Positions 1 through 7,024 of a DNA stretch of 11,073 nucleotides are shown one piece after another. Source of the DNA: JBDRMN01 sp043812055 (GTDB taxonomy: Bacteria > Patescibacteriota > Gracilibacteria > JAHISY01); assembly GCA_043812055.1 (NCBI GenBank), contig JBDRMN010000061.1, forward strand, positions 1 through 11,073, read 5' to 3'. Position numbers and translations under genes: made by a program. Each line of letters begins with the position of its first letter. Position 1 is the first letter of the stretch. The notes beneath the pieces are model-generated. The model worked only from the letters and a program-made list of their open reading frames with translations. It had not been told where the DNA came from and made no database searches.

Positions 1-450
1 TGCAGCCAGGAGATTAAACCTAATTTTGGCAAATGAGATATTTTTTCTCAGGGAATCTTTTAAGCGTTGGTAACTTTCTTCGCCGAGAAACACAAATGCT
101 TTGGCTAGAACTTCATTTGCATTGTCAATAAAAAGCAAAAAGGAATTGTGCAATTCGGAGTCACCCTCAATGACTTTTTTTGTGACTGAGTTCTCTCCTG
201 TGCCTTTATCAAGTTCGTATCTTTTTATTTTAGTTAAAAACTTTTGAGTAATCTTAACCATTTGGTCATAGAACTCCCTTTCGGTTTTTGAGAGATCGTA
301 GTATTTTTTATAAATATTTTTTATCTCCTCAACTTTTTTTGTGATTTCCCCAATATCTTCCCTAGTCGCTAAATTTTTCGCTTTTTCTCTAAAATAGTAG
401 CCAAAAAGCCCCAAGGCTATGATCACTACTGCTGAAGTAATTTCTTCCAT
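1..450 (-). CDS. Membrane-anchored hypothetical protein, C-terminus beyond window edge
   Basis: An open frame starts at an ATG (448-450, complement) and runs without a stop for 150 codons to the left edge, so the C-terminus is missing. The protein opens MEEITSAVVIIALGLFGYYF, a single hydrophobic segment at about residues 4-20. A charged helical region follows (REKAKNLATREDIGEITKKV), and then a lysine-rich, probably cytoplasmic part. A short membrane anchor followed by the NLATREDIGEITKKVEEI-type segment resembles a widespread class of small uncharacterised bacterial anchored proteins. I know of no function for them. The gene is clearly AT-rich compared with the glycosyltransferases to its right, and the region upstream of its ATG holds no Shine-Dalgarno motif. 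The continuous frame, plausible membrane helix and coherent composition support a real gene. Its role is unknown. Confidence 0.75.
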   Translation of the reverse strand, partial: MEEITSAVVIIALGLFGYYFREKAKNLATREDIGEITKKVEEIKNIYKKYYDLSKTEREFYDQMVKITQKFLTKIKRYELDKGTGENSVTKKVIEGDSELHNSFLLFIDNANEVLAKAFVFLGEESYQRLKDSLRKNISFAKIRFNLLAA

Positions 451-532
451 AAAAATTTAAAGTTAATTTATTTTAACTCATTCCCACCTATCCCATTCTC
501 CCAAAAACCCCGGCAATTTGCTACGCACTAAT

Positions 533-671
533 TGTCTGAACCATGATTCGTATGATTAACCTGATTACTTTGATTCCCACTTAAATAACCTAAATCATTA
601 TTCATCAGATCAACTCAGTTAAAAGCAGTCATAGCCCATCAAATAAATCACATAAATCAAAGTTCCAGACA
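533..671. repeat. Imperfect inverted element with 9-base phased TGATT units
   Basis: The left end reads TGTCTGAAC (533-541). The right end reads GTTCCAGACA (662-671), its complement apart from one extra base. Inside the left arm, TGATT recurs exactly every nine bases at 544, 553, 562 and 571 with variable four-base fillers. The right arm carries the same theme on the other strand (AATCA every nine bases around 640-660), and ACTTTGATT (567-575) is matched by AATCAAAGT (655-663). The whole could fold into a long imperfect hairpin. Intergenic elements with TGTCTGAAC ends are, from memory, common in several bacterial lineages. I see no transposase. Confidence 0.6.
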
Positions 672-690
672 TGGACAACTCAAAGACCCG

Positions 691-728
691 TACTACAAAA
701 TAGCGCAAAGTTACGCCATTTTGTAGTA
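691..728. repeat. 38-base palindromic repeat, copy 1
   Basis: Fifteen-base arms TACTACAAAATAGCG (691-705) and CGCCATTTTGTAGTA (714-728) are complementary except at one position. That position becomes a G-U wobble if the minus strand is transcribed. The same unit occurs at 10754-10791 in opposite orientation with 36 of 38 identical bases; the two differences are in the loop. Stem conservation with loop change suggests a structured or mobile (REP/MITE-like) element. Confidence 0.8.
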
Positions 729-741
729 TGACTTTTTTGAA

Positions 742-790
742 GTTGCCAGTTACGAGTTCCCAGTGACCAGTGACCAATGACCAATACTCC
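742..790. repeat. Degenerate tandem array, period 7
   Basis: Seven consecutive 7-base units follow the consensus GTKACCA and decay at the right end (the last two begin AT instead of GT). A longer array of the same period and theme lies at 10800-10862. Both arrays are immediately to the right of a copy of the 38-base palindrome. Confidence 0.75.
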
Positions 791-852
791 CAACACCTCT
801 TAACATCTCCTAATAATCCTAACAATCCCTCCCAAAAACCTCACTACTCACA

Positions 853-1683
853 CTAATTACTCACAGTCGCCCTCGGACTTCCCTTCCCCCGATACTTCTT
901 CCGATACTTCCACGCATCCCTCAAATGCTGCCGCAGGGTCCATTTTTTAAAAAAACTCAGGAAACCCCCTTCCGAGCAACGCAGGCCATCGGCGTGCACG
1001 GTGGCTTCGGGGAAGTAGATGACTTCATGGCCGGATTCCCAAACCCGCCAGCAAAAATCGGGATCGCTCATAAAGAGGAAGAAACGCTCATCCAGGCCGC
1101 CGAGATCGTCCCAGAGCTCCTTCCGCAGCAGCCAGAAGCTGGACTGCAGCCAGTCGACGGCTTGAGTTTTGCTGTAATCCAGGTGTTGCATTTCATCGTG
1201 AGCAACTTTTTCCCGCAGACCCGGTAAGTGCCGCAGCCAGGTTCGCCGGGCAATTTGCGTTCCCAAATCCGGGAAAGCGCGTACGGTCATGGCCACCTTG
1301 CCTTCGGGATCATTGATCTGGCGCGGGCCGACCAATCCGACTTTTGGGTTATCTTCCAGGAATTTCACCAATTGACTCAGGGTGTCGGTTTCCTTCCAGA
1401 CGATGTCAGGGTTGACGATACAGATGAACCCACCGCGAGCAGTCTTCACCGCTGCATTGATCCCACGGGTGTAGCCCAGGTTGCCCTCATTGAAAATGAA
1501 TTTTACCCGGGGATTGCTTTGCAGTGATTCGTAACGCCGGCGTTTTGCGGGTGTCGCCGCGTTCACTGCGACAATTATTTCGAAATCAAAGTCAGTGTTT
1601 TGACGCAGAATCGACTTCACGTTTTCCAGCACGCGGGTAGATTTCTCGAAGTCGAGAATGACGATGGAGGTTTTCATAATCAT
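853..1683 (-). CDS. Family 2 glycosyltransferase (WbbL/rhamnosyltransferase-like)
   Basis: This predicted cytoplasmic enzyme would transfer a sugar from a nucleotide-sugar donor to a glycan or lipid-linked acceptor. The GT-A fold begins with the nucleotide-binding strand TSIVILDFE (residues 5-13). NLGYTRGINAAV (68-79) follows, then the metal/nucleotide motif NPD (91-93). The acceptor-side segment around 176-213 includes GGLDERFFLF and the catalytic-region DPD (207-209), where relatives usually read EDVD. A basic tail ends the 276-residue protein, a usual length for the family. The start is ATG at 1683; an in-frame ATG at 1677 gives MKTSIVIL and is equally plausible. No Shine-Dalgarno is present. 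One base before the start lies a perfect 18-base palindrome core belonging to the hairpin array. The gene is probably co-transcribed with the transferase to its right. Sugar and acceptor cannot be told from sequence. Confidence 0.9.
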   Translation of the reverse strand: MIMKTSIVILDFEKSTRVLENVKSILRQNTDFDFEIIVAVNAATPAKRRRYESLQSNPRVKFIFNEGNLGYTRGINAAVKTARGGFICIVNPDIVWKETDTLSQLVKFLEDNPKVGLVGPRQINDPEGKVAMTVRAFPDLGTQIARRTWLRHLPGLREKVAHDEMQHLDYSKTQAVDWLQSSFWLLRKELWDDLGGLDERFFLFMSDPDFCWRVWESGHEVIYFPEATVHADGLRCSEGGFLSFFKKWTLRQHLRDAWKYRKKYRGKGSPRATVSN

Positions 1684-1684
1684 T

Positions 1685-1800
1685 GTAGAGACGCGATATA
1701 TCGCGTCTTTACGGGAGCGTTATAGAGACTTATCGCAGAGACGCAAGATCTTGCGTCTTTACAGGAGCGTTATAGAGACGCCCCATCGGGGCGTCTTTAC
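1685..1800. repeat. Array of three hairpins with constant outer and variable inner stems
   Basis: Three palindromes share outer arms GAGACGC and GCGTCTTTAC but differ inside. The cores are 1690-1707 (perfect 18-base palindrome, inner GATA/TATC), 1740-1757 (perfect 18-base palindrome, inner AAGA/TCTT) and 1777-1795 (8-base arms GACGCCCC/GGGGCGTC, loop ATC). A 27-base direct repeat (1703-1729 and 1753-1779, 26 identical) gives a 50-base period for the first two units. The right end supplies the TAA stop (1797-1799) of the upstream glycosyltransferase, and the left end stops one base before the start of the next. The inner stems differ completely but stay self-complementary. Similar GAGACGC...GCGTCT repeats are, from memory, frequent in cyanobacterial and candidate-phylum genomes. 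Confidence 0.85.
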
Positions 1801-2762
1801 GAATTCATCATTTTTTCAATTTCCTGTGCCGAAACTCGGCGGGAGGATTTCCGCAATTCTGCCTGAATTTGCCTAAATCTGCGAAACCCTTTCCAGGAGG
1901 CTCGCTCGAACAGCAGGCTAAAAACTTTTAAAGCTGCCAATCGTAATTTGGTGAGGAATTTTACCTTCCCGGAAAAGTCTTCGGAAAAGTTTTTTTGGAC
2001 CACGGTAAACTGGCCGAACGTGGAATTTTCTTTCTGAAAGTCAGAACGCTTACGGTATGGCTCGCTACTACCCAAACCCCGGGCATGGAAGACCGTTATC
2101 TGCGGCAGGAATAGGCATTTCCAACCCAGCCACTGCAGACGGTAGGCCAGATCCACGTCATTTTTGTAATGCAAACGTTCATCGAAGTACTCCACACCCA
2201 CTTTCACCTCTTCGAGAGCTTGGCGGCGGAGAATCATGAGCGCTCCGCTGGCGCCGAAAATTTCACGCTGATTATCATATTGCCTGCGATCAAGTTCACC
2301 CTGACCACGATCAAAGAAGCGGTGGGATTTGCTAATTCCAATTCCACAGCTATCCAGGATTTCAGTCTGGGCATTCTTGGCCGGGATCCAGCGACGCAGC
2401 TTTACCGTCGCGGAGCCAAAACGAGCCTGCTCGGACTTTTCCAGATCTAGAATCGCTTTACTGACGAAATCAGGGGGATAGAGGGCATCCGGACTGGCGG
2501 CGATGAAATAGTCGCCACTGCTTTTCCTGACCAGCGCATTCATTCCGCCGGAATGAAAAAGGTTTTCGCCCACTTCGAGCTTGGCTTTACCGGCAACTTC
2601 CGGCAGCTCCTCACGGATAAATTTAGCAGCGGCTCCCCCGGGGGAGTGATCCCGGAACAGGAATTCGATGTTCGGGTAATCTTGTTTCAGCAAAGTTGGC
2701 AAACTCTCGCGCAAAAGATCAGTGCCGAAAAGGACGATACCGATGCTGACAGGGGGCTGCAA
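1797..2762 (-). CDS. Family 2 glycosyltransferase, TTG start
   Basis: A second GT-A fold glycosyltransferase of 321 residues, distinct from its neighbour. It shows the N-terminal strand PPVSIGIVLFGTD (3-15), QDYPNIEFLFRDHSP (27-41), SPD (90-92) in place of the usual NPD/DxD, and GASGALMILRR (170-180). The acceptor/catalytic block FDERLHYKNDVDLAYR (193-208) is followed by FLPQITVFHARG. About 90 basic residues after the fold may contact membrane lipid or partners. The frame is closed by a TAG directly upstream of the TTG at 2760-2762, and no other start occurs before residue 74, so TTG is the likely start. The stop of the preceding gene is 10 bases upstream, suggesting translational coupling. 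The TAA stop lies in the hairpin array, so the last residues may have been reset by repeat insertion. Donor and acceptor are unknown. Confidence 0.88.
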   Translation of the reverse strand: MQPPVSIGIVLFGTDLLRESLPTLLKQDYPNIEFLFRDHSPGGAAAKFIREELPEVAGKAKLEVGENLFHSGGMNALVRKSSGDYFIAASPDALYPPDFVSKAILDLEKSEQARFGSATVKLRRWIPAKNAQTEILDSCGIGISKSHRFFDRGQGELDRRQYDNQREIFGASGALMILRRQALEEVKVGVEYFDERLHYKNDVDLAYRLQWLGWKCLFLPQITVFHARGLGSSEPYRKRSDFQKENSTFGQFTVVQKNFSEDFSGKVKFLTKLRLAALKVFSLLFERASWKGFRRFRQIQAELRKSSRRVSAQEIEKMMNS

Positions 2763-2772
2763 CTAGGAGATT

Positions 2773-3180
2773 TTAGCAGCTCGAAAGAGCCTTTGGCTCA
2801 AGGATAAAATTAAAAAGATCCTCGAAAGTTACTATTTTCCCGCTTTTGATATTTCGAACAATTGGCATCGTCTCAATCTTAAGTCCGAACTTACAGCCTA
2901 AAAATACCAAAAAACTCCCTAAACTAAATTTCTTGGCAAGCTCCTTGATTTCTGTTTGTGGAGTCACTTCTGCCACATCAATCCCGAACTCTTCCCCTAG
3001 AATTTCCTTCGCAACTAAAAATAAATTGTCAGAATTAAGCTCAAGAAGCTCTTTAATTGCCGATCGCCTTAACGCCTGATTTACCGCTTCTGCAGCTTCA
3101 GGGTTGACAGCAACATTGATGGAGATGTCCTTTGTAGTATCTTTGCGGAGAAGATCGGGTGATAATTCTGGTATTGGCAT
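2773..3180 (-). CDS. Acyl-carrier-protein-like small protein
   Basis: A 135-residue protein. From about residue 53 it follows the acyl carrier protein pattern: helix I (FLVAKEILGEEFGID, 54-68), then VTPQTEIKEL (72-81). Next comes FSL (85-87) where carriers have DSL, with Ser86 at the phosphopantetheine site, then helix II and KFGLKI (97-102, compare EEFGIEI). It ends with IVTFEDLFNFI (116-126, compare ITTVQDVIDYI). The aspartate before the serine is replaced by phenylalanine and the helix II acidic face is reduced, so attachment of the prosthetic group is uncertain. The first 50 residues are extra to the family. The gene heads the leftward operon with two glycosyltransferases and is more AT-rich than they are. 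On the coding strand TACAAT (3189-3194) sits eight bases before the ATG, hinting at a very short or absent leader. The fold call is by eye; a non-carrier structural protein is possible. Confidence 0.6.
   Translation of the reverse strand: MPIPELSPDLLRKDTTKDISINVAVNPEAAEAVNQALRRSAIKELLELNSDNLFLVAKEILGEEFGIDVAEVTPQTEIKELAKKFSLGSFLVFLGCKFGLKIETMPIVRNIKSGKIVTFEDLFNFILEPKALSSC
2787..2799. repeat. Mini-hairpin GAGCC-TTT-GGCTC inside a gene end
   Basis: A five-base-pair palindrome with a TTT loop lies in the last codons of the ACP-like gene and encodes EPKAL of its C-terminus. The same sequence recurs in the intergenic element at 10670-10684, so the gene end may have been extended or overwritten by a mobile hairpin unit. 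Confidence 0.55.
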
Positions 3181-3333
3181 GCTCGCTTATTGTAATTTAG
3201 ATTTAAGACTTTGATTTTAAAACTAAATTAGACTTTTGTAAAATAACAATGTTATGGCTATTTAACCCCTTATACGAGCCATCTTGCAAATTTTTTGTTC
3301 AGTCGTAATTTAACCAAAACCTAATTTTTCTGT
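3181..3333. promoter_or_regulatory. Divergent promoter region
   Basis: This AT-rich 153-base gap separates the leftward operon from rightward valS, so both promoters must lie here. For the leftward genes TACAAT on the minus strand (3189-3194) ends eight bases before the ATG. For valS, TAATTT (3322-3327) ends six bases before the ATG. TTGCAA (3284-3289) with TAATTT (3306-3311) at 16 bases is an alternative. None has a convincing -35, and no Shine-Dalgarno is seen for either gene. Confidence 0.4.
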
Positions 3334-6024
3334 ATGCTTCGCGGGATGGACGAAATTGCCAAGGCCTACATCCCGGGAGATAACGAAGATCCGATTTCCG
3401 CCCGCTGGGAAGAGGCCGGTATCGGGAAGGCGACTGGTCGGGTAAAGAAAAAGACCTTCACGATGATGATGCCGCCGGCGAACATAACCGGTGAGCTGCA
3501 CCTCGGCCACGCGATCACGCTAACGATCGAGGACATCATGGCACGCTATCAGCGCATGCAGGGTCTGGATGTGCTTTGGCTGCCGGGAACTGATCACGCC
3601 GGAATTGCGACTCAAAACGTGGTGGAGAAACGCCTGGCTGAGAAAGGCCTCCTGCGCGAGGAGATCGGTCGGGAGGCCTTCGTGGGAAAAGTCTGGGAAT
3701 GGAAAGACACCTACCACGAACGCATCGTCAATCAGATCAAGCGTATGGGGGCCAGCTGCGACTGGGAACGGGAGGCTTTTACACTCGACGAGGAACGTTC
3801 GAAGGCTGTCCAGCACGCCTTCGTAAAACTCTACCGCAAGAAATTGATCTACCGGGACAAGAAACTCGTGAACTGGTGCCCGCGCTGCAAGACCGTTCTG
3901 TCGGATATTGAAGTGGAACACCGGGAGGAGGAGGGCAGTCTCTACTTCATCCGCTACTTCGTCTCGGCAACCGACCGCTCTATCTGTGTCGCGACTACGC
4001 GCCCGGAGACGATGCTGGGAGATACGGCTGTGGCGGTTCATCCCGACGACTCCCGCTACCGGGACTTCGTCGGCAAAGAGCTGATTCTCCCGATCGTGAA
4101 CCGTATCATCTCAGTTATCAAGGATAGCCGGGTCGATCCGAAATTTGGAACGGGGGCGGTGAAAATTACCCCTGCTCACGATTCGCTCGATGCGGAAATC
4201 GGCCGGGATCACGATCTCGAGAGTATCGTCGTGATCGGGCCCCACGGGAAGATGACTAAACACGCCGGCTCCCGTTTCAAGGGGATGCCGCTCACCGAAG
4301 CTCGTAAGGCTATCGTTAAGTATCTCGATGACATCGGTAATCTGGAGAAAATTGTGAAACACACGCACTCCGTCGGTCACTGCAGCCGCTGTGACGCGGT
4401 GATCGAGCCCTTGGAAAGCATGCAATGGTTCGTGAAGATGAAGCCGCTGGCGGCCAAGGCGCTCAACATCGTGAAGAAGAAAAAGTTGACCTTCGTGCCG
4501 GAGCGTTTCGAAAAAGAATTTGTCCGCTGGTTGGATGAGATCCGCGACTGGTGTATTTCCCGCCAGCTTTGGTGGGGACACCAATTACCGGTGTGGTATT
4601 GCAAAAAAGTTCCTGAGTGGGCCGACAAGCGCAAGCGCAAAAAAGAGGGTTGCCAGCGAGTTATCGTTTCCGAAAAACCACCCAAAAAATGTCCTAGCTG
4701 TGGCAACTTGCATATCGTTCAAGACCCGGACGTCCTCGACACCTGGTTCAGCTCGGGACTCTGGCCGTTTGCCACACTCGGCTGGCCGGGCGCCAAACGT
4801 GATTACCGGACATTTTACCCGAATGCTGTGCTCGAAACCGGTTATGACATCCTCTTTTTCTGGGTGGCCCGCATGGTGATGCTGGGAGCGGAATTTACGA
4901 ACAAATCCCCGTTTAAAACAGTTTATCTTCACGGACTCGTGCGGGATGAATTGGGCCGTAAAATGACTAAAAGTCTCGGTAACGGGATTGATCCGATTGA
5001 AATGATTGAGAAATACGGGACGGATGCTCTGCGACTTTCCCTGGTCGTGGGCAGCACTCCCGGGACAGATTTGAAATTCAGTGAAACGAGAGTCACCGGT
5101 CAGCGCAACTTCGTCAATAAGCTCTGGAATGCCTCCCGCTATGTTTTCGCCACGCTCGACAAAATTCCCAAAATCCCCGCCTCGATATCATCGCGAGTAC
5201 TGCCGGACAGATGGATTCTTTCCAGGTTGAATCGACTCATTCTCGAAGCAACAGAGGCTTTTGAAAAATACGCGTTTGCGGAAGCCGCTGGCAAGATCCA
5301 GGATTTCATCTGGCATGACTTCTGCGATTGGTATCTGGAGCTGACGAAGGATAAACCCAATAAAAAACTCCTGGCCTATATTCTCGCCAACGTACTCCGC
5401 TTGGCTCATCCCTTCACACCATTCGTCACGGAAAAGCTTTGGGAAAACTTCTTTCCGCCTTCGCCAAGTCCGTCGAAGAAAGATCGAAAAGGTAAACCCA
5501 AGCTGCTTGCTCTCGAAAAGTGGCCGAAGTCGTCGAAAGCCAAAGTCAATAAAAAAGTTGAAGAGGAAATGATGCTCGTGCTGGCTATCATTTCCAACAT
5601 TCGCTCAGTGCGCAACGAAATGAATGTTCCCGCGGCGAAAAAAATCACGGCAATCGTGCACGCCGATAAGTTCGAGAATTTTATTAAAAAACAGAGCAAA
5701 GAAATCAAAAAGCTGGCGCGTTTGAACTCCCTGATTGTGAAACGCAGAGGCAAGAAGGTGGAAAATGCCGTGGCTAAGTTTGACGCCGGCTTGGAGATCT
5801 ACCTGCCGCTAGCGAAATTGATGGATCCCCGGACCGAAAAGCGCCGGCTCAATGCCGACCTCAAAGAGGCCCGAAATTATCTCGACGTGATTGAGAAGAA
5901 GCTAGAGAACAAAGACTTCGCCGAACGCGCGCCCAAGAATGTCGTTGACGCCGAAAAGGCCAAAAAACGCGAGGCGGATGATGTGATTAAGAAAATTGAG
6001 GGGAGGTTGAAAATACTAGGATAG
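3334..6024 (+). CDS. valS: Valyl-tRNA synthetase
   Basis: This cytoplasmic class I synthetase charges tRNA-Val with valine and hydrolyses misacylated threonine in its editing domain. The catalytic HIGH motif is HLGH (56-59) within PPANITGELHLGHA. GTDHAGIATQ (85-94) is diagnostic for the valine enzyme. The editing domain carries TTRPETMLGDTAVAVHP and GTGAVKITPAHD. The KMSKS loop is KMTKS (543-547). An anticodon-binding domain follows, and a C-terminal lysine-rich coiled coil (about 830-896) forms the usual ValS tRNA arm, so the gene is complete at 896 residues. One zinc-knuckle cysteine pair is spread by a 16-residue basic insertion (CKKVPEWADKRKRKKEGC) before CPSCG. The start is ATG 3334; an ATG at 3346 (MDEIAKAY) is an alternative. 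No Shine-Dalgarno is present. It appears to be a single-gene unit. Confidence 0.98.
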   Translation: MLRGMDEIAKAYIPGDNEDPISARWEEAGIGKATGRVKKKTFTMMMPPANITGELHLGHAITLTIEDIMARYQRMQGLDVLWLPGTDHAGIATQNVVEKRLAEKGLLREEIGREAFVGKVWEWKDTYHERIVNQIKRMGASCDWEREAFTLDEERSKAVQHAFVKLYRKKLIYRDKKLVNWCPRCKTVLSDIEVEHREEEGSLYFIRYFVSATDRSICVATTRPETMLGDTAVAVHPDDSRYRDFVGKELILPIVNRIISVIKDSRVDPKFGTGAVKITPAHDSLDAEIGRDHDLESIVVIGPHGKMTKHAGSRFKGMPLTEARKAIVKYLDDIGNLEKIVKHTHSVGHCSRCDAVIEPLESMQWFVKMKPLAAKALNIVKKKKLTFVPERFEKEFVRWLDEIRDWCISRQLWWGHQLPVWYCKKVPEWADKRKRKKEGCQRVIVSEKPPKKCPSCGNLHIVQDPDVLDTWFSSGLWPFATLGWPGAKRDYRTFYPNAVLETGYDILFFWVARMVMLGAEFTNKSPFKTVYLHGLVRDELGRKMTKSLGNGIDPIEMIEKYGTDALRLSLVVGSTPGTDLKFSETRVTGQRNFVNKLWNASRYVFATLDKIPKIPASISSRVLPDRWILSRLNRLILEATEAFEKYAFAEAAGKIQDFIWHDFCDWYLELTKDKPNKKLLAYILANVLRLAHPFTPFVTEKLWENFFPPSPSPSKKDRKGKPKLLALEKWPKSSKAKVNKKVEEEMMLVLAIISNIRSVRNEMNVPAAKKITAIVHADKFENFIKKQSKEIKKLARLNSLIVKRRGKKVENAVAKFDAGLEIYLPLAKLMDPRTEKRRLNADLKEARNYLDVIEKKLENKDFAERAPKNVVDAEKAKKREADDVIKKIEGRLKILG

Positions 6025-6164
6025 GCTTAATTAGAGTGGAATCTGATTCCTGCATATCCTTACCTTCTTATTGCTTTGTCTTTGGGTCATTAGGTCTTTA
6101 AGTCTTTAGGTGGCCTCTTCTAAGCTTAATCTATATCCTGTATCCTGTATTCTGCTATCCTGCC
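6025..6164. repeat. Intergenic gap with period-8 and period-7 arrays
   Basis: Four 8-base units on the theme TTTAGGTC occupy 6081-6112. Four copies of TATCCTG or TATTCTG occupy 6134-6162 with one inserted C, ending two bases before the cysE-like start codon. A small hairpin GGAAT-CTG-ATTCC (6038-6050) follows the valS stop but lacks a T-tract, so it is not a convincing terminator. Any promoter for the next gene must overlap the TATCCTG array, whose units resemble weak -10 hexamers. Confidence 0.65.
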
Positions 6165-6752
6165 ATGTTTAATTGGATAAGTACCGCGATAAAAAAAGAC
6201 CCAGCCCTACAGGGTGGTCTGCGGCCGCTGGAGATTTTACTCTATCCGGGCATGTGGGCGCTGGTCTTTCACCGCATCGCCAGTCCGCTCTACCGCCTGC
6301 ACATTCCCTTCATTCCCCGTTTACTCTCCCAAATTGCGCGGGTGCTCACCGGGATTGAGATCCATCCGGGGGCGAAGATCGGCAAGCGCTTCTTCATCGA
6401 TCACGGCTACGGAGTAGTGATCGGGGAAACGGCGGAGATTGGCGATGATGTGATGATTTACCATGATGTGACGCTCGGGGCACTGGGTTGGTGGCAGTCT
6501 GATGGTAAACAAAAGAGGCATCCCACGATCAAAGATGGGGTGGTAATCGGGGCGGGAGCACGCATCCTCGGGCCGGTAAAGATCGGTCGCAAAGCCAAGA
6601 TCGGAGTGGCTGCAGTGGTGATTCACGACGTGCCGGCCAGATCCGTGGTAGTGAGCCCGCTGGGTACTTTGCTCCAGAAGTCCGGAAAACGGGTTAGCGA
6701 AAAGAAATTCCAAAGCCAAGAAGTGGGGGATGAGCCGGAGTGGACGATTTAG
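6165..6752 (+). CDS. cysE: Serine O-acetyltransferase (CysE type, short form)
   Basis: This enzyme transfers acetyl from acetyl-CoA to L-serine, giving O-acetylserine, the precursor for cysteine. The protein has 195 residues, matching the short form that lacks most of the N-terminal helical domain of enteric CysE. A left-handed beta helix of hexapeptide repeats starts at TGIEIHPGAKIGKRFFIDHG (62-81). His80 corresponds to the catalytic histidine and Glu65 to its acidic partner. VVIGETAEIGDDV, the acetyl-CoA region TLGALGWW (103-110) and KRHPTIKDGVVIGAGARIL follow. The segment before KRHPTI is a few residues longer than the usual TLGGTGK...GKRHPTI. No cysK follows, so cysteine synthesis cannot be confirmed from this window, and a related acetyltransferase role in sugar or peptide modification is possible. 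The ATG lacks a Shine-Dalgarno and sits just after a TATCCTG repeat array. Confidence 0.88.
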   Translation: MFNWISTAIKKDPALQGGLRPLEILLYPGMWALVFHRIASPLYRLHIPFIPRLLSQIARVLTGIEIHPGAKIGKRFFIDHGYGVVIGETAEIGDDVMIYHDVTLGALGWWQSDGKQKRHPTIKDGVVIGAGARILGPVKIGRKAKIGVAAVVIHDVPARSVVVSPLGTLLQKSGKRVSEKKFQSQEVGDEPEWTI

Positions 6753-6779
6753 AACTTTAAATCAGTCTGCGTAAGTTAC

Positions 6780-6808
6780 TTGCTTTATTTCGAGTTTTTT
6801 GCTATAAT
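6780..6808 (+). promoter_or_regulatory. Consensus promoter with extended -10
   Basis: TTGCTT (6780-6785), a 17-base spacer and a perfect TATAAT (6803-6808) preceded by TGC form an extended -10. The next start codon (ATG, 6815) begins seven bases after the hexamer, where transcription itself should begin. The mRNA is therefore predicted to be leaderless or nearly so. This is the clearest promoter in the window. Confidence 0.75.
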
Positions 6809-6814
6809 ATAGAT

Positions 6815-7009
6815 ATGTCTTTAGTAAAAATAAAAAATCAAAACCAAACTGCCTCTGTTGCTAGTCTGAAACAGCAAATCGCTGAGACGAAAAAAGGGGT
6901 TAAGCTTGTGAGGGAAACAAACCAAGCTCTTTTGAAAATAGCGGAGGAAGATGAGCGTGAAGGGGAAGCTGCTGCGCTGCAGGGGTTGGAAAAAGAAATG
7001 AACCAATAA
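6815..7009 (+). CDS. Small coiled-coil hypothetical protein
   Basis: A 64-residue, strongly charged protein without cysteine, membrane segment or signal peptide. From about residue 14 to the end it is predicted helical with heptad character (SLKQQIAETKKGVKLVRETN, then LLKIAEEDEREGEAAALQGL). I do not recognise it. The consensus promoter ending six bases before its ATG is strong evidence that it is real despite its size. No leader and no Shine-Dalgarno are present. The gene is AT-rich, unlike the cysE-like gene before it. It is followed after 15 bases by another AT-rich charged gene, and the two probably form an operon and may interact as helical partners (inference). Confidence 0.7.
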   Translation: MSLVKIKNQNQTASVASLKQQIAETKKGVKLVRETNQALLKIAEEDEREGEAAALQGLEKEMNQ

Positions 7010-7024
7010 ATAAAATTAAAACTT

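Larger units (their letters stand above)
451..852. other. Gene-free gap filled with repeats
   Basis: I see no convincing gene in these 402 bases. They hold three repeat structures listed separately: an inverted element with 9-base phasing, a 38-base palindrome and a 7-base-period array. There is also a short stretch at 801-828 with 9-base phasing on the theme TAAYAATCC. The gap lies downstream of the leftward glycosyltransferase gene and upstream of the leftward anchored-protein gene. It should therefore contain a terminator for the first and a promoter for the second. Neither is clear: near 460-475 only AT-rich sequence with weak -10-like hexamers is visible. Confidence 0.6.

Noticed and set aside
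619..825. Small minus-strand ORF sharing LQNGV-LRYFVV with an ORF at 10633-10860
   Set aside because: The shared residues are simply the translation of the 38-base palindrome in both places; the rest is translated 7- and 9-base repeats with no protein character.
1685..1800. Possible CRISPR array
   Set aside because: Repeats are palindromes with changing centres and the intervening sequence is itself repeated, so there are no unique spacers; no cas genes are nearby.
3520..4041. 173-codon minus-strand ORF inside valS
   Set aside because: Fully covered by the confidently identified valS frame; its composition is that of an antisense shadow.
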